The notes under the pieces: model-generated | Database searches by the model: none | What the model was told of the DNA's origin: nothing | Seen by the model: only the letters and a program-made list of their open reading frames with translations | Program-made: the position numbers and the translations under genes | Origin: Streptomyces sp. NBC_01214 | Lineage (GTDB): Bacteria; Actinomycetota; Actinomycetes; Streptomycetales; Streptomycetaceae | NCBI RefSeq assembly: GCF_026340975.1 | Contig: NZ_JAPEOS010000001.1 | Span: forward strand, 1,882,501 to 1,946,500 | Length of the DNA stretch: 64,000 bases | Reading direction: 5' to 3' | Shown here: positions 48,317-57,818 of the stretch, piece after piece | Position numbering within the stretch: position 1 is the stretch's first letter | Layout: each line of letters starts with the position of its first letter

Positions 48317-48898
48317 GTGTTCAGCTTCAGCATCACGGCGATCGCCTTCGGCGTCGTCTTCCTTGCCGAACTCCCCGACAAGACGGCCCTCGCCGGCCTG
48401 ATGCTCGGCACGCGCTACCGCGCCTCCTACGTCTTCGCGGGCGTCGCCGCCGCCTTCGCCGTACACGTCGCACTCGCCATCGCCGCAGGCAGCGTCCTCA
48501 CGCTGCTCCCGCACCGGCTCGTCCAGGCGGTCGTCGGCATCCTTTTCCTGCTGGGCGCGGCCATGCTGCTCCTGAAGAAGGACGACGGGGACGAGGAGGT
48601 CAAGCCGCCCTCCGACCAGTCCTTCTGGAAGGTCTCCGGGGCGGGCTTCATGCTGATCCTGGTGGCGGAGTTCGGTGACCTGACCCAGATCATGACCGCC
48701 AACCTCGCCGCCCGGTACGACAACCCCGTCTCAGTCGGCATCGGCGCCGTGCTCGCCCTGTGGGCGGTCGCGGGCATCGGCATCCTGGGCGGACGCACCC
48801 TGATGAAGTACGTGCCGCTGCGACTGATCACCAAGATCGCGGCTGCCGTGATGGCCGCACTGGCCGCGTTCTCGCTCTACGAGGCGATCGCGGGCTGA
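48317..48898 (+). CDS. GDT1/TMEM165 (UPF0016) family manganese exporter
   Basis: The GTG at 48317 gives 193 residues with six spans in two related halves. Each half carries the family motif: FLAELPDKTALAGLML (about residue 15) and LVAEFGDLTQIMTAN (about residue 115). A central loop KKDDGDEEVKPPSD separates them. Members export Mn2+ from the cytoplasm. The upstream yybP-ykoY riboswitch supports this substrate. Confidence 0.9.
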   Translation: MFSFSITAIAFGVVFLAELPDKTALAGLMLGTRYRASYVFAGVAAAFAVHVALAIAAGSVLTLLPHRLVQAVVGILFLLGAAMLLLKKDDGDEEVKPPSDQSFWKVSGAGFMLILVAEFGDLTQIMTANLAARYDNPVSVGIGAVLALWAVAGIGILGGRTLMKYVPLRLITKIAAAVMAALAAFSLYEAIAG

Positions 48899-48966
48899 CG
48901 CGTCGCAGGTGTGGGTCGGCGGTGGCGGATATTTCCTTGCGGAGAGGAGACGTACGGGTCACGCTC

Positions 48967-49623
48967 GTGCGCGTGACAGACGCGACCACCTTTACCGCCT
49001 CCACCGGCCCCGCCGTCGAGCCCGCACCTCGATCCGCGTCCGCGCCGGTGTCCCCGCCGGTGTCCGCCGAGGAGCGGCAGTTCGGCTGGTCCAACATGTT
49101 CGTCCACCCCGACGAGGACACCCGGACCGACGGCGGGTTCCAGGGCGAGCGCGCCGTACTCGCCGGCTACCTGCGCGACCAGCGCCTGACGCTGGAGCTC
49201 AAGTGCGCGGGCCTCGACGCGGAGGCCCTGGCGCGGCGCTCGGTGGAACCGTCCAACCTGTCCCTCCTGGGTCTCGTGCGCCACCTCGCGGGCGTCGAGC
49301 AGTACTGGTTCCGGCAGGTCATGGCGGGCCAGAAGATACGTCGGCACTACCGCACGGAGGAAGACCGCGCGGGGGAGTTCACCGGCGCGGTGGCCGACCC
49401 CGAGGTGGTCGCAGACGCGTGGGCCACCTGGCGTGCCGAAGTCGCCTTCGCGGAACAACTGGTCGCGGAGGCCGCCGACCTGGACGTCACGGGTGACAGC
49501 GGGCACGGCGACGAGCCGATGGAGCTCCGCGAGGTCCTGGTCCACATGATCGAGGAATACGCCCGCCACAACGGCCACGCGGACTTCCTACGGGAACGCA
49601 TCGACGGGCGAGTGGGGCAGTAA
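48967..49623 (+). CDS. DinB/DUF664 family protein (mycothiol-type transferase fold)
   Basis: The GTG at 48967 or 48973 gives about 218 residues. After a 40-residue Ala/Pro-rich tail comes the four-helix DinB fold: ERAVLAGYLRDQRLTLELKC, LSLLGLVRHLAGVEQYWFRQ and EVLVHMIEEYARHNGHADFL. The three metal-binding His of the family (RHLAGVE, HMIEEYARH, HNGH) are visible. DUF664 proteins are thought to be thiol-dependent detoxification enzymes. Confidence 0.8.
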   Translation: MRVTDATTFTASTGPAVEPAPRSASAPVSPPVSAEERQFGWSNMFVHPDEDTRTDGGFQGERAVLAGYLRDQRLTLELKCAGLDAEALARRSVEPSNLSLLGLVRHLAGVEQYWFRQVMAGQKIRRHYRTEEDRAGEFTGAVADPEVVADAWATWRAEVAFAEQLVAEAADLDVTGDSGHGDEPMELREVLVHMIEEYARHNGHADFLRERIDGRVGQ

Positions 49624-49719
49624 GGAGCGGAGCGGGGCGGGGTGGTGCGGTGCGGGAGCGGGGGCCCGGGTGGTGCCGTAGCCGTCCGTGTCAGGGGGCG
49701 CGGCGGGGTCGAGGTGCGC

Positions 49720-50158
49720 GGGAGCCTGCCGGCCGGCATCAGGGATGGGTATGGGGGTTTCCCGTCAGTCTCATCGTCCCTCCGTGTCGGGCCGGTCCCT
49801 CAAGGGCGCTCCTTCGTCGCGTCGCTTCGCGATGTCGCTGCGCTCCACCCTTGACCGACCGTCCCGCCCCGGAGAACCGAAGACTGGCGGGAACCCCCCA
49901 AAAGAACGGGCCGGGCTTTCCTTTCCAGGGACGGGCGGTCGGAGACACCCACCCCTGTCGGGCGCGAAAAGCCACGACCGAGAGACGGGCCCATCCAGGC
50001 CCGGGCCCGGGTCGGTGGGCGCACCCAATCGCTACGCGCTCCTCACCTCTCAGCGTCCGACGACCGTCTTGGGCCGGACATAAGCCGCCCACGGCCTCGG
50101 GCGTTCCCACCGAGGGCGCCCGACGACCGTCCGCGGCTGGGCATAGGCCGCCCACGGC
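49720..50158. repeat. Left arm of a 439-bp inverted repeat
   Basis: From GGGAGCCTGCCGGCCGGCAT to the first copies of GCCGCCCACG, the arm is nearly identical to the reverse complement of 51075-51513. The frames inside it are mirrored in the other arm and show no protein-like composition. The inner 90 bp contain inverted versions of the 62-bp modules that make up the central array. Confidence 0.8.
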
Positions 50159-50303
50159 CTCGATCCGACGCCCGACACGCGTCCGACGGCCGTCTGGGGG
50201 CGGGCGCGGGCCGCCTCAGATCGCTACGCGCTGCTCCGTGCCCGCGACCGGCGGCCGTCAGGGGCTGATGAGAGCCGATGGGAGGGACGGCCGGCCGGCA
50301 GCT

Positions 50304-50440
50304 CGGCTATTCCGTAGTGGAGCCGAGTCAGCGCGGACTCGACACCACAAACCCACCCCCAAACAGGGTCATTTGATGCAAACTGCCAGCGTTTCGGGCC
50401 GCCCACGCGCGCTGACCCGCATCCACTACGAAATAGCCGC
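50304..50440. repeat. Short imperfect inverted repeat in the centre
   Basis: CGGCTATTCCGTAGTGGAGC (from about 50304) is inverted as CCACTACGAAATAGCCG (to about 50440). The match extends over about 32 bp with five differences. The unpaired middle (about 50336-50406) is AT-richer and holds CACAAACCCACCCCCAAACA. Confidence 0.55.
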
Positions 50441-50462
50441 TGTTCCACGCCCCTCCACCCTC

Positions 50463-51180
50463 GACGGGCGTCAGAGGCCTCTCAAGGGAAGCGCCTATGG
50501 GTCGTGGGCGGCCTATGGCTAGCCCCGGACAGTCGACGGGCGCCCTCAGCGAGAACACCTGAGGTGTGGGCGGCCTATGTCCCACCCAAGACGGCCGTCG
50601 GACGCAGGCCGAGCGTCGAACCGAGGCCGTGGGCGGCCTTTGGCCCGCCCCGGACAGCCGTCAGACGCCTCCCGAGGGAAGCACCTGCGGGTCGTGGGCG
50701 GCTTATGGCCTGCCACGGACGGTCGTCGGGCGCCCTCGGTGGGAACGCTTGAGGCTGTGGGCGGCCGCTGTCCGACCCAAGGCGGTCGTCGGGCGCAGGC
50801 CGAGTGTCGGACCGAGGCTGTGGGCGGCCTTTGGCCCGCCCCGGACAGCCGTCAGACGCCTCCCGAGGGAAGCACCTGCGGGTCGTGGGCGGTCTATGGC
50901 CAGCCCTGGACGGTCGTCGGACGCCCTCCATGGGAACCCCCGAGGCCGTGGGCGGCTTATGTCCGGCCCAAGGCGGTCGTCGGGCGCAGGCCGAGCGTCG
51001 GACCGAGGCCGTGGGCGGCCGATGGCCAGCCCCAGACGGTCGTCAGACGCCTCCCATGGGAAGCGCCTGCGGGTCGTGGGCGGCTTATGTCCAGCCGCGG
51101 ACGGTCGTCGGGCGCCCTCGGTGGGAATGTCTGGGGCCGTGGGCGGCTTATGTCCGGCCCAAGACGGTCGTCGGACGCTG
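50463..51180 (+). repeat. Tandem array of 191-bp units built from ~62-bp modules
   Basis: GTGGGCGGCC-type module starts recur about every 62-66 bases, and the full pattern returns every 191 bases (for example at 50629, 50820 and 51011). About 3.7 units are present. Each 191-bp unit has three modules that differ in their second half (CGTCAGACGCCTCCCGAGGG, CGTCGGGCGCCCTCGGTGGG, CGTCGGGCGCAGGCCGAGCG). Open frames exist in several phases but with repetitive, antisense-like content. Confidence 0.8.
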
Positions 51181-51513
51181 AGAGGTGAGGAGCGCGTAGC
51201 GATTGGGTGCGCCCACCGACCCGGGGGCCGGGTCTGGATGGGCCCGTCTCTCGGTCGTGGCTCTTCGCGTCCGACAGGGGTGGGTGTCTCCGACCTGCCC
51301 GTCCCTGGAAAGCATCCCCCGGCCCGTTCTTTTGGGGGGTTCCCGGCGGTCTTCGGTTCTCCGGGGCGGGACGGTCGGTCAAGGGTGGAGCGCAGCGACG
51401 TCGCGTAGCGACGCGACGAAGGAGCGCCCTTGAGGGACCGGCCCGACACGGAGGGACGATGAGACTGACGGGAAACCCACATACCCGTCCCTGATGCCGG
51501 CCGAGAGGCTCCC
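51075..51513. repeat. Right arm of the 439-bp inverted repeat
   Basis: It is the inverted copy of 49720-50158, ending at GGCTCCC (51507-51513). The array therefore runs into the arm, and the last units belong to both. The next gene ends at 51634; the 120 bases between show nothing else. Confidence 0.8.
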
Positions 51514-51633
51514 GACTGCCGAAGCCGCCGCCGGCTCCCGCCCTCCGAAGCCCCCGCCGCCCCGCCCTCCGACCTCGCCCGGCTGGGCCTTGTAGGTCCG
51601 GCGGCGCGGGGGCGGCGTGCTGGGGTTCGGGTG

Positions 51634-52317
51634 TTAGGCCGCCGGGTGGAGGGTGATGGTGATCGAGCCGTCCGGGGTGGTCGTGACGTGGAGTGCCGTC
51701 AGGTCCGGGACGTGGGCCGTCGGGGCGTGGGCGGCTGCGCGGGGGCCCACGCCGATCACGCGCATGCCCGCCGCCCGGCCCGCGGTGATGCCCGCGGCCG
51801 AGTCCTCGAAGACGATGCAGTCGGCCGGATCCACGCCCAGCGCGGCGGCGCCCATGAGGAAGCCCTCGGGGTCGGGCTTGCTGGCCTGGACGGACTCGGC
51901 CGTGACCCGTACGTCGGGCATCGGCAGGGCGGCGGCGGTCATCCGCGCCGTGGCCAGGGCGGTGTCGGCGGAGGTGACCAGGGCGTGCGGCAGCCCGTCG
52001 ATCGCGGCCATGAACTCCGGGGCGCCCGGGACCGGAACCACTCCGTCGGTGTCGGCCGTTTCGCGGGCCAGCATCACCGCGTTCTCGGCGTGGTTGACCT
52101 CCATGGGGCGGTCCGGCAGGAGTACGGCCATGGTGGCGTAGCCCTGGCGGCCGTGGACCACCTTCATGGCCTCCTGCGGGTCCAGCCCGTGGGAGACCGC
52201 CCAGTCGTGCCAGCAGCGCTCGACCACCGCGTCGGAGTTGACGATCGTGCCGTCCATGTCCAGGAGCAGGGCCTTGGCGGTGAGGGCGACGGGTGCGGTG
52301 GTGGTGCTGGCCGGCAT
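51634..52317 (-). CDS. HAD-superfamily sugar-phosphatase-like hydrolase
   Basis: The ATG at 52317 gives 227 residues. The HAD motifs are clear: motif I ALLLDMDGTIVNSDAVV (nucleophile Asp), motif II HALVTSADTALA, motif III Lys in VQASKPDPEGFL, and motif IV IVFEDSAAGITAGRAAGMRV. The helical cap between motifs I and II is that of subfamily IA, as in phosphoglycolate or sugar-phosphate phosphatases. The substrate is unknown. A terminator of the upstream gene lies 29 bases before the start. Confidence 0.85.
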   Translation of the reverse strand: MPASTTTAPVALTAKALLLDMDGTIVNSDAVVERCWHDWAVSHGLDPQEAMKVVHGRQGYATMAVLLPDRPMEVNHAENAVMLARETADTDGVVPVPGAPEFMAAIDGLPHALVTSADTALATARMTAAALPMPDVRVTAESVQASKPDPEGFLMGAAALGVDPADCIVFEDSAAGITAGRAAGMRVIGVGPRAAAHAPTAHVPDLTALHVTTTPDGSITITLHPAA

Positions 52318-52345
52318 CGGGGGACTCCAGACGGGGCGGGAAAGA

Positions 52346-52398
52346 GAACAAGTGGTTCCGTCCACCGGTCAGGGAGTGAGGACGGAACCACTTTGTTC
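52346..52398 (-). terminator. Large hairpin terminator
   Basis: GAACAAGTGGTTCCGTCC (52346-52363) pairs with GGACGGAACCACTTTGTTC (52380-52398) with one bulged T. Read leftward it ends in a pyrimidine-rich stretch (TCTCTTTCCC), so it likely terminates the peptidoglycan-binding gene. It could also affect HAD expression. Confidence 0.65.
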
Positions 52399-52450
52399 CC
52401 TCACGATACAAAACAAAGGGCAGTCCTCGCCACCAGCGGACATGTGACGC

Positions 52451-53395
52451 TCATCCCTCCAGGGCCTTGCGGGTCACCGGCCCGTAGAAGCCCCATTCCC
52501 GATCGTCGATGCCCCTGTCGTACTGGAACTCCGACACGGCCTCCTCCACCCGCCAGTCGAACCGGCCGTTGATCCGGCCCCGGTACAGGCCCTGCGCCGC
52601 CAGCAGCCGCTGGAGCTTCTCCACCTCCGAACCCGAATCCCCGTGCCGCAGCGTCGGGGCCTGCGAGGGCGGCGGACTGGAAGGGCGGGTCGCGCTCGGA
52701 GACGGGCTGGGGGACGGGGGCGCCGATGTGCGGGAAGCGCTCGGCGACGGGGACGGCGACGGCGACGCCGACTTCGAGGCGCTCGGCGACGGGGAGGCCG
52801 AGGGGGAGGGGCTGCCCTTGCTCGGGGACGGGCTCGCGGAGGGCGCGGCCGGGGCGGCGCTCGTCACGGGCGCCGACGCCTTCGCGTCCAGCAGCACGGC
52901 CTCGTTGTTCTCGGGGGAACCCGGGAGCGCCCACACCGCCACCGCCGTCCCGCTGAGGGCGACCGCCGCCGCGGCGCCGATGAGCAGGGCGAGTGGCTTG
53001 CGGGCGGCCGGGCCGGTTCGCTTCTTCGGGCCCCCGCCCCCGCCCCCACCCCCTCCCGCTTCGCTGTCGTACGTGTGGTCCGCTGACGGGATCGTCCGGA
53101 GGCGGACCGTCTCGGCCGGGTGCGCGGCGTGCGCGGGTCCGGCGGGCCCCGCAGGCCACGGCCCGTCCTGCGGCGGTACGGGTATCCCGTACGCCGGGGT
53201 GTCGTCCGGCGCGGGCGCCTGCGGCTCCGGGGCCACCGCCCCGGACACGGGCTGCGGGGACACCGGGCTGTCCGGCTCGGCCGGGTCGGACAACGTCACG
53301 TACGGGCGGATGCGCAAGGGGTTGAAACCCACACCCGGCACGCACCCGCAGCCGGCGCCGGCGGCACCGCATTCTGGACAGTGCTGACGGCTCAC
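52451..53395 (-). CDS. Membrane-anchored peptidoglycan-binding protein
   Basis: The GTG at 53395 gives 314 residues: an N-terminal zinc-ribbon-like motif (RQHCPECGAAGAGCGC), a Pro-rich cytosolic linker, a Gly tract and a membrane span (LALLIGAAAAVALSGTAVAV). A 90-residue Ser/Pro repeat spacer follows (SPSPSASPSPSASKSASPSP type). It ends in a PG_binding_1 domain (DSGSEVEKLQRLLAAQGLYR, then VEEAVSEFQYDRGI). It should tether the membrane to the wall. The spacer is built of repeated codons and may vary in length. Confidence 0.8.
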   Translation of the reverse strand: MSRQHCPECGAAGAGCGCVPGVGFNPLRIRPYVTLSDPAEPDSPVSPQPVSGAVAPEPQAPAPDDTPAYGIPVPPQDGPWPAGPAGPAHAAHPAETVRLRTIPSADHTYDSEAGGGGGGGGGPKKRTGPAARKPLALLIGAAAAVALSGTAVAVWALPGSPENNEAVLLDAKASAPVTSAAPAAPSASPSPSKGSPSPSASPSPSASKSASPSPSPSPSASRTSAPPSPSPSPSATRPSSPPPSQAPTLRHGDSGSEVEKLQRLLAAQGLYRGRINGRFDWRVEEAVSEFQYDRGIDDREWGFYGPVTRKALEG

Positions 53396-53470
53396 TGGAC
53401 TCCCTCCCTGGTTATTGCCTGCGATTATGCAGACCCGCAGGGGACCTCCCAACCGTCCGAGAGGCCATAA

Positions 53471-55591
<2,121 letters not shown>

Positions 55592-55630
55592 ACCGTCTGC
55601 GGTGTGCGGCCCGGTCGCCGGGGCGCGGGC

Positions 55631-56143
55631 TCAGGCCAGGCGCTTCTCGAACCAGTGGTCTGCGTACGGACCGGAGTTGTAGGCCGGTATTTCTGCGTAC
55701 CCGTGCCGCGCGTACAACGCCCGGGCCTCCACGAGGTCCGACCGGGTGTCCAGCCGGACCCGCTCGGCGCCCAGCGCACGGCCGTGCGCCTCCAAGGCCT
55801 TCAAGAGAGCCGCCCCGCCGCCGGTTCCGCGGGCGCGCCGGTCGACGTACACCCTGGTGAGCTCGGCGGTCCGGGGGGCGAGCAGTCGGATCCCGCCGCA
55901 CGCCAGGGGCTCGCCGTCGAGTCTGCCGACGACGAACCGTCCCGTCGGTGGGGTCAGCCCGTCGTCCGGGAAGTCCAGCAGCCCTTGGTCGATCTCGGCC
56001 TCGGTGACCTGCCGGTTCCAGTAACGGCCGGCGACCTCGGCGTAGTACGCGCGGCGCAGGGCGGTGGCGTCCCGGGTGGTGAACGGTTCGGGGGTCACGG
56101 TCCACGACAGGGTGGGGGTGCGGTGTTCGCTGTGAGTGGTCAT
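55631..56143 (-). CDS. GNAT acetyltransferase
   Basis: The ATG at 56143 gives 170 residues; an upstream ATG at 56221 is possible. The acetyl-CoA motif is RVYVDRRARGTGGGAALLKA, preceded by a strand (CGGIRLLAPRTAELT) and followed by ARALYARHGYAEIPAYNSGP, the usual GNAT end. The target is unknown. It is convergent with the MFS gene. Confidence 0.85.
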   Translation of the reverse strand: MTTHSEHRTPTLSWTVTPEPFTTRDATALRRAYYAEVAGRYWNRQVTEAEIDQGLLDFPDDGLTPPTGRFVVGRLDGEPLACGGIRLLAPRTAELTRVYVDRRARGTGGGAALLKALEAHGRALGAERVRLDTRSDLVEARALYARHGYAEIPAYNSGPYADHWFEKRLA

Positions 56144-56250
56144 GGCGTCATTGTGGAGTTCGCGGCGGATCTCCCGCGTGGAATATCCACAAGGCCGGGC
56201 CGATGATAGGAAAAAGGACATTCCCTGCGTACCCGGAGGGTGGGAACGCC

Positions 56251-56646
56251 ATGTCAGAGCATCCCGACTGTGCCCTGGTCCGCCGTGGTTACGAGGCTTT
56301 CGGCAGGGGCGACATGGAGACGATGAGCACGTTGCTGACGGCCGATGTCATCCACCACGTGCCGGGCGACAACCCGCTGTCCGGGCACCACAAGGGGCGG
56401 GAGAACGTCCTGGACCTCTACCGCCGCCTCGGCGAGGAGACGAAGGGCACCTTCCAGGTGGATCTGGAATCGGTGCTGGCGGACGGGCGGGGGCACGTGA
56501 TGAGTTTCCACACGGTACGAGCCGACCGCGGTGACCGCGGCATCGAGATCCGCCAGGGGCTCTTCTTCACGATCATCGGGAACAAGATCACCGATGTCGA
56601 CCAGTGCACCGCGGACATCGACGAGGAAGACGTTTTCTGGAGCTGA
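56251..56646 (+). CDS. SnoaL-like (NTF2-fold) protein
   Basis: The ATG at 56251 gives 131 residues: DCALVRRGYEAFGRGDMETM, then LLTADVIHHVPGDNPLSGHH and KGRENVLDLYRRLGEETKGT. This is the nuclear-transport-factor-2 fold of SnoaL-like proteins, which include cyclases and small-molecule isomerases. His and Asp line the putative pocket. No biosynthetic partner is adjacent. Confidence 0.8.
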   Translation: MSEHPDCALVRRGYEAFGRGDMETMSTLLTADVIHHVPGDNPLSGHHKGRENVLDLYRRLGEETKGTFQVDLESVLADGRGHVMSFHTVRADRGDRGIEIRQGLFFTIIGNKITDVDQCTADIDEEDVFWS

Positions 56647-56668
56647 GGTTCCTCAAGCTGAGGCTCCT

Positions 56669-56750
<82 letters not shown>

Positions 56751-56758
56751 GTCCGCCA

Positions 56759-56787
56759 CGCCGCGGGCCCGACCCGGGCCCGCGGCG
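56759..56787. terminator. Bidirectional terminator
   Basis: CGCCGCGGGCCCG (56759-56771) pairs perfectly with CGGGCCCGCGGCG (56775-56787) across ACC. It lies between convergent genes ending at 56646 and 56797. Confidence 0.7.
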
Positions 56788-56796
56788 CGCAGCGCG

Positions 56797-57138
56797 TCAG
56801 GCCTGCTTAGGCGCCGCCTGCTGCACGACCTCGAACGACCACACCGTCGAGGCGGAAGCCGCGGGCTTCGGCCGCTCGCCGCCGCCCTCGCCGCCCTGGC
56901 CGCCGCCCTGGTGGGCGGCCTTCATCGGGCCCTCCATCCACGCCTGGAAATCCTGCTCCGAACGCCAGCGCGTGTAGACCAAGTACTGGTCCGTGCCCTC
57001 CACCGGGCGCAGCAGCTCGAACCACTCGAACCCGTCCGAGTTCTCCACCATCCCGGCCCGGGAGGCGAAGCGCTGCTCCAGGATCTCCCGCTGCTCCGCG
57101 GGAACCGTCAGTACGTTGATCTTTACGACGCTAGGCAC
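56797..57138 (-). CDS. Antibiotic biosynthesis monooxygenase (ABM) domain protein
   Basis: The GTG at 57138 follows GAGAGGTGTCCT. The 113 residues show the ABM dimeric alpha-beta barrel: INVLTVPAEQREILEQRFAS, FEWFELLRPVEGTDQYLVYT and RWRSEQDFQAWMEGPMKAAH. A Gly-rich loop (HQGGGQGGEGGG) leads to a final strand. Relatives include haem-degrading or haem-binding HmoB/MhuD-like proteins and quinone-forming monooxygenases; the sequence does not decide between them. Confidence 0.8.
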   Translation of the reverse strand: MPSVVKINVLTVPAEQREILEQRFASRAGMVENSDGFEWFELLRPVEGTDQYLVYTRWRSEQDFQAWMEGPMKAAHQGGGQGGEGGGERPKPAASASTVWSFEVVQQAAPKQA

Positions 57139-57360
57139 AGGACACCTCTCATGAAACACCGGCCGGGCCGTACGCCCGGCCTTGACGACATGGGTGCAGT
57201 TTCCTACACCCGCCCGTCCGGAAGGCGCCGGTGATCCGGCCCGGCTCGTAACGGACCCCGCCGCCGGACCGTAGACGCGGGGACGCGGGGACGCGGGACG
57301 CAGGGACGCGTGGACGCAGGGGCCGCACTGCGGTGCGGCCCCTGCGTCGAAGTCGACGTC

Positions 57361-57564
57361 TCAGGTCTGGGGCGGCCTGCCCTCCCCGGGCATGGGCGGC
57401 TTCTTGCCGATCTGTTCGTTGAGCTTCTGCTGCGCCGTGTCGACCTGGCTCTGGTACTTGTTCCCGGTCTTCGCGTCGAAAGCGTCTCCGGCCTTCTCGA
57501 CGCCTTGGCGGGCCTGGTCGGGGTGTCCCTTGATGAGGTCCTTGAGCTTGTCAAGCATGGACAT
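57361..57564 (-). CDS. MT0933-like antitoxin family protein
   Basis: The 67 residues, MSMLDKLKDLIKGHPDQARQ, then GVEKAGDAFDAKTGNKYQSQ and VDTAQQKLNEQIG, match the MT0933-type antitoxin family (repeats of VD/AxxTGxKY). The 220 bases to the next gene (57139-57360) carry GACGCGGGGACGCGGGA repeats and no toxin gene. A stand-alone stress or CsbD-like role is possible. Confidence 0.7.
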   Translation of the reverse strand: MSMLDKLKDLIKGHPDQARQGVEKAGDAFDAKTGNKYQSQVDTAQQKLNEQIGKKPPMPGEGRPPQT

Positions 57565-57591
57565 GAGCCGTCCTCTCCACGGAATGCCTGT

Positions 57592-57729
57592 TCACCTCAG
57601 CTTCGCCACGAAGTCCGGTGTCCGCACCTGGAGAGCCCGCAGCTCCCCGGTCCGGTCGGTCGGGGAGAGGGTTCGCAGGTCGGCGCGCGTGTCGGTCTTC
57701 GCGATGCCCGTGAGGGCCCTCCAACGCAT
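57592..57729 (-). CDS. Putative 45-aa protein
   Basis: An ATG at 57727-57729 (reverse) opens MRWRALTGIAKTDTRADLRT, then LSPTDRTGELRALQVRTPDF, ending TGA at 57592. The residue mix is protein-like, and upstream in-frame codons (HYPHDDIPRG) continue in the same style, so the true start may be non-standard. It precedes the antitoxin gene by 27 bases on the same strand. The function is unknown. Confidence 0.4.
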   Translation of the reverse strand: MRWRALTGIAKTDTRADLRTLSPTDRTGELRALQVRTPDFVAKLR

Positions 57730-57818
57730 CCCGCGGGGGATATCGTCGTGCGGGTAATGGAGCGCGGCAGCCAGGCGAAGTCAGGGTTGCGGTCAACAGG
57801 GCGGGAGGCCGGCGAGGC

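Noticed and set aside
50463-51180. CRISPR array
   Set aside because: Repeats are 62/191 bp long, diverged and contiguous, with no unique spacers of constant length and no cas genes.
49720-51513. Repeat-rich protein genes (several 70-480 residue open frames)
   Set aside because: Frames exist on both strands in mirrored form because of the inverted repeat; composition is antisense-like, with no ribosome-binding sites or domains.
49720-51513. Insertion sequence or composite transposon
   Set aside because: No transposase frame and no target-site duplication can be seen; the arms contain no gene.
57361-57564. Complete toxin-antitoxin module at the MT0933-like gene
   Set aside because: No toxin-like gene is adjacent; the neighbouring 45-residue frame shows no toxin motif.
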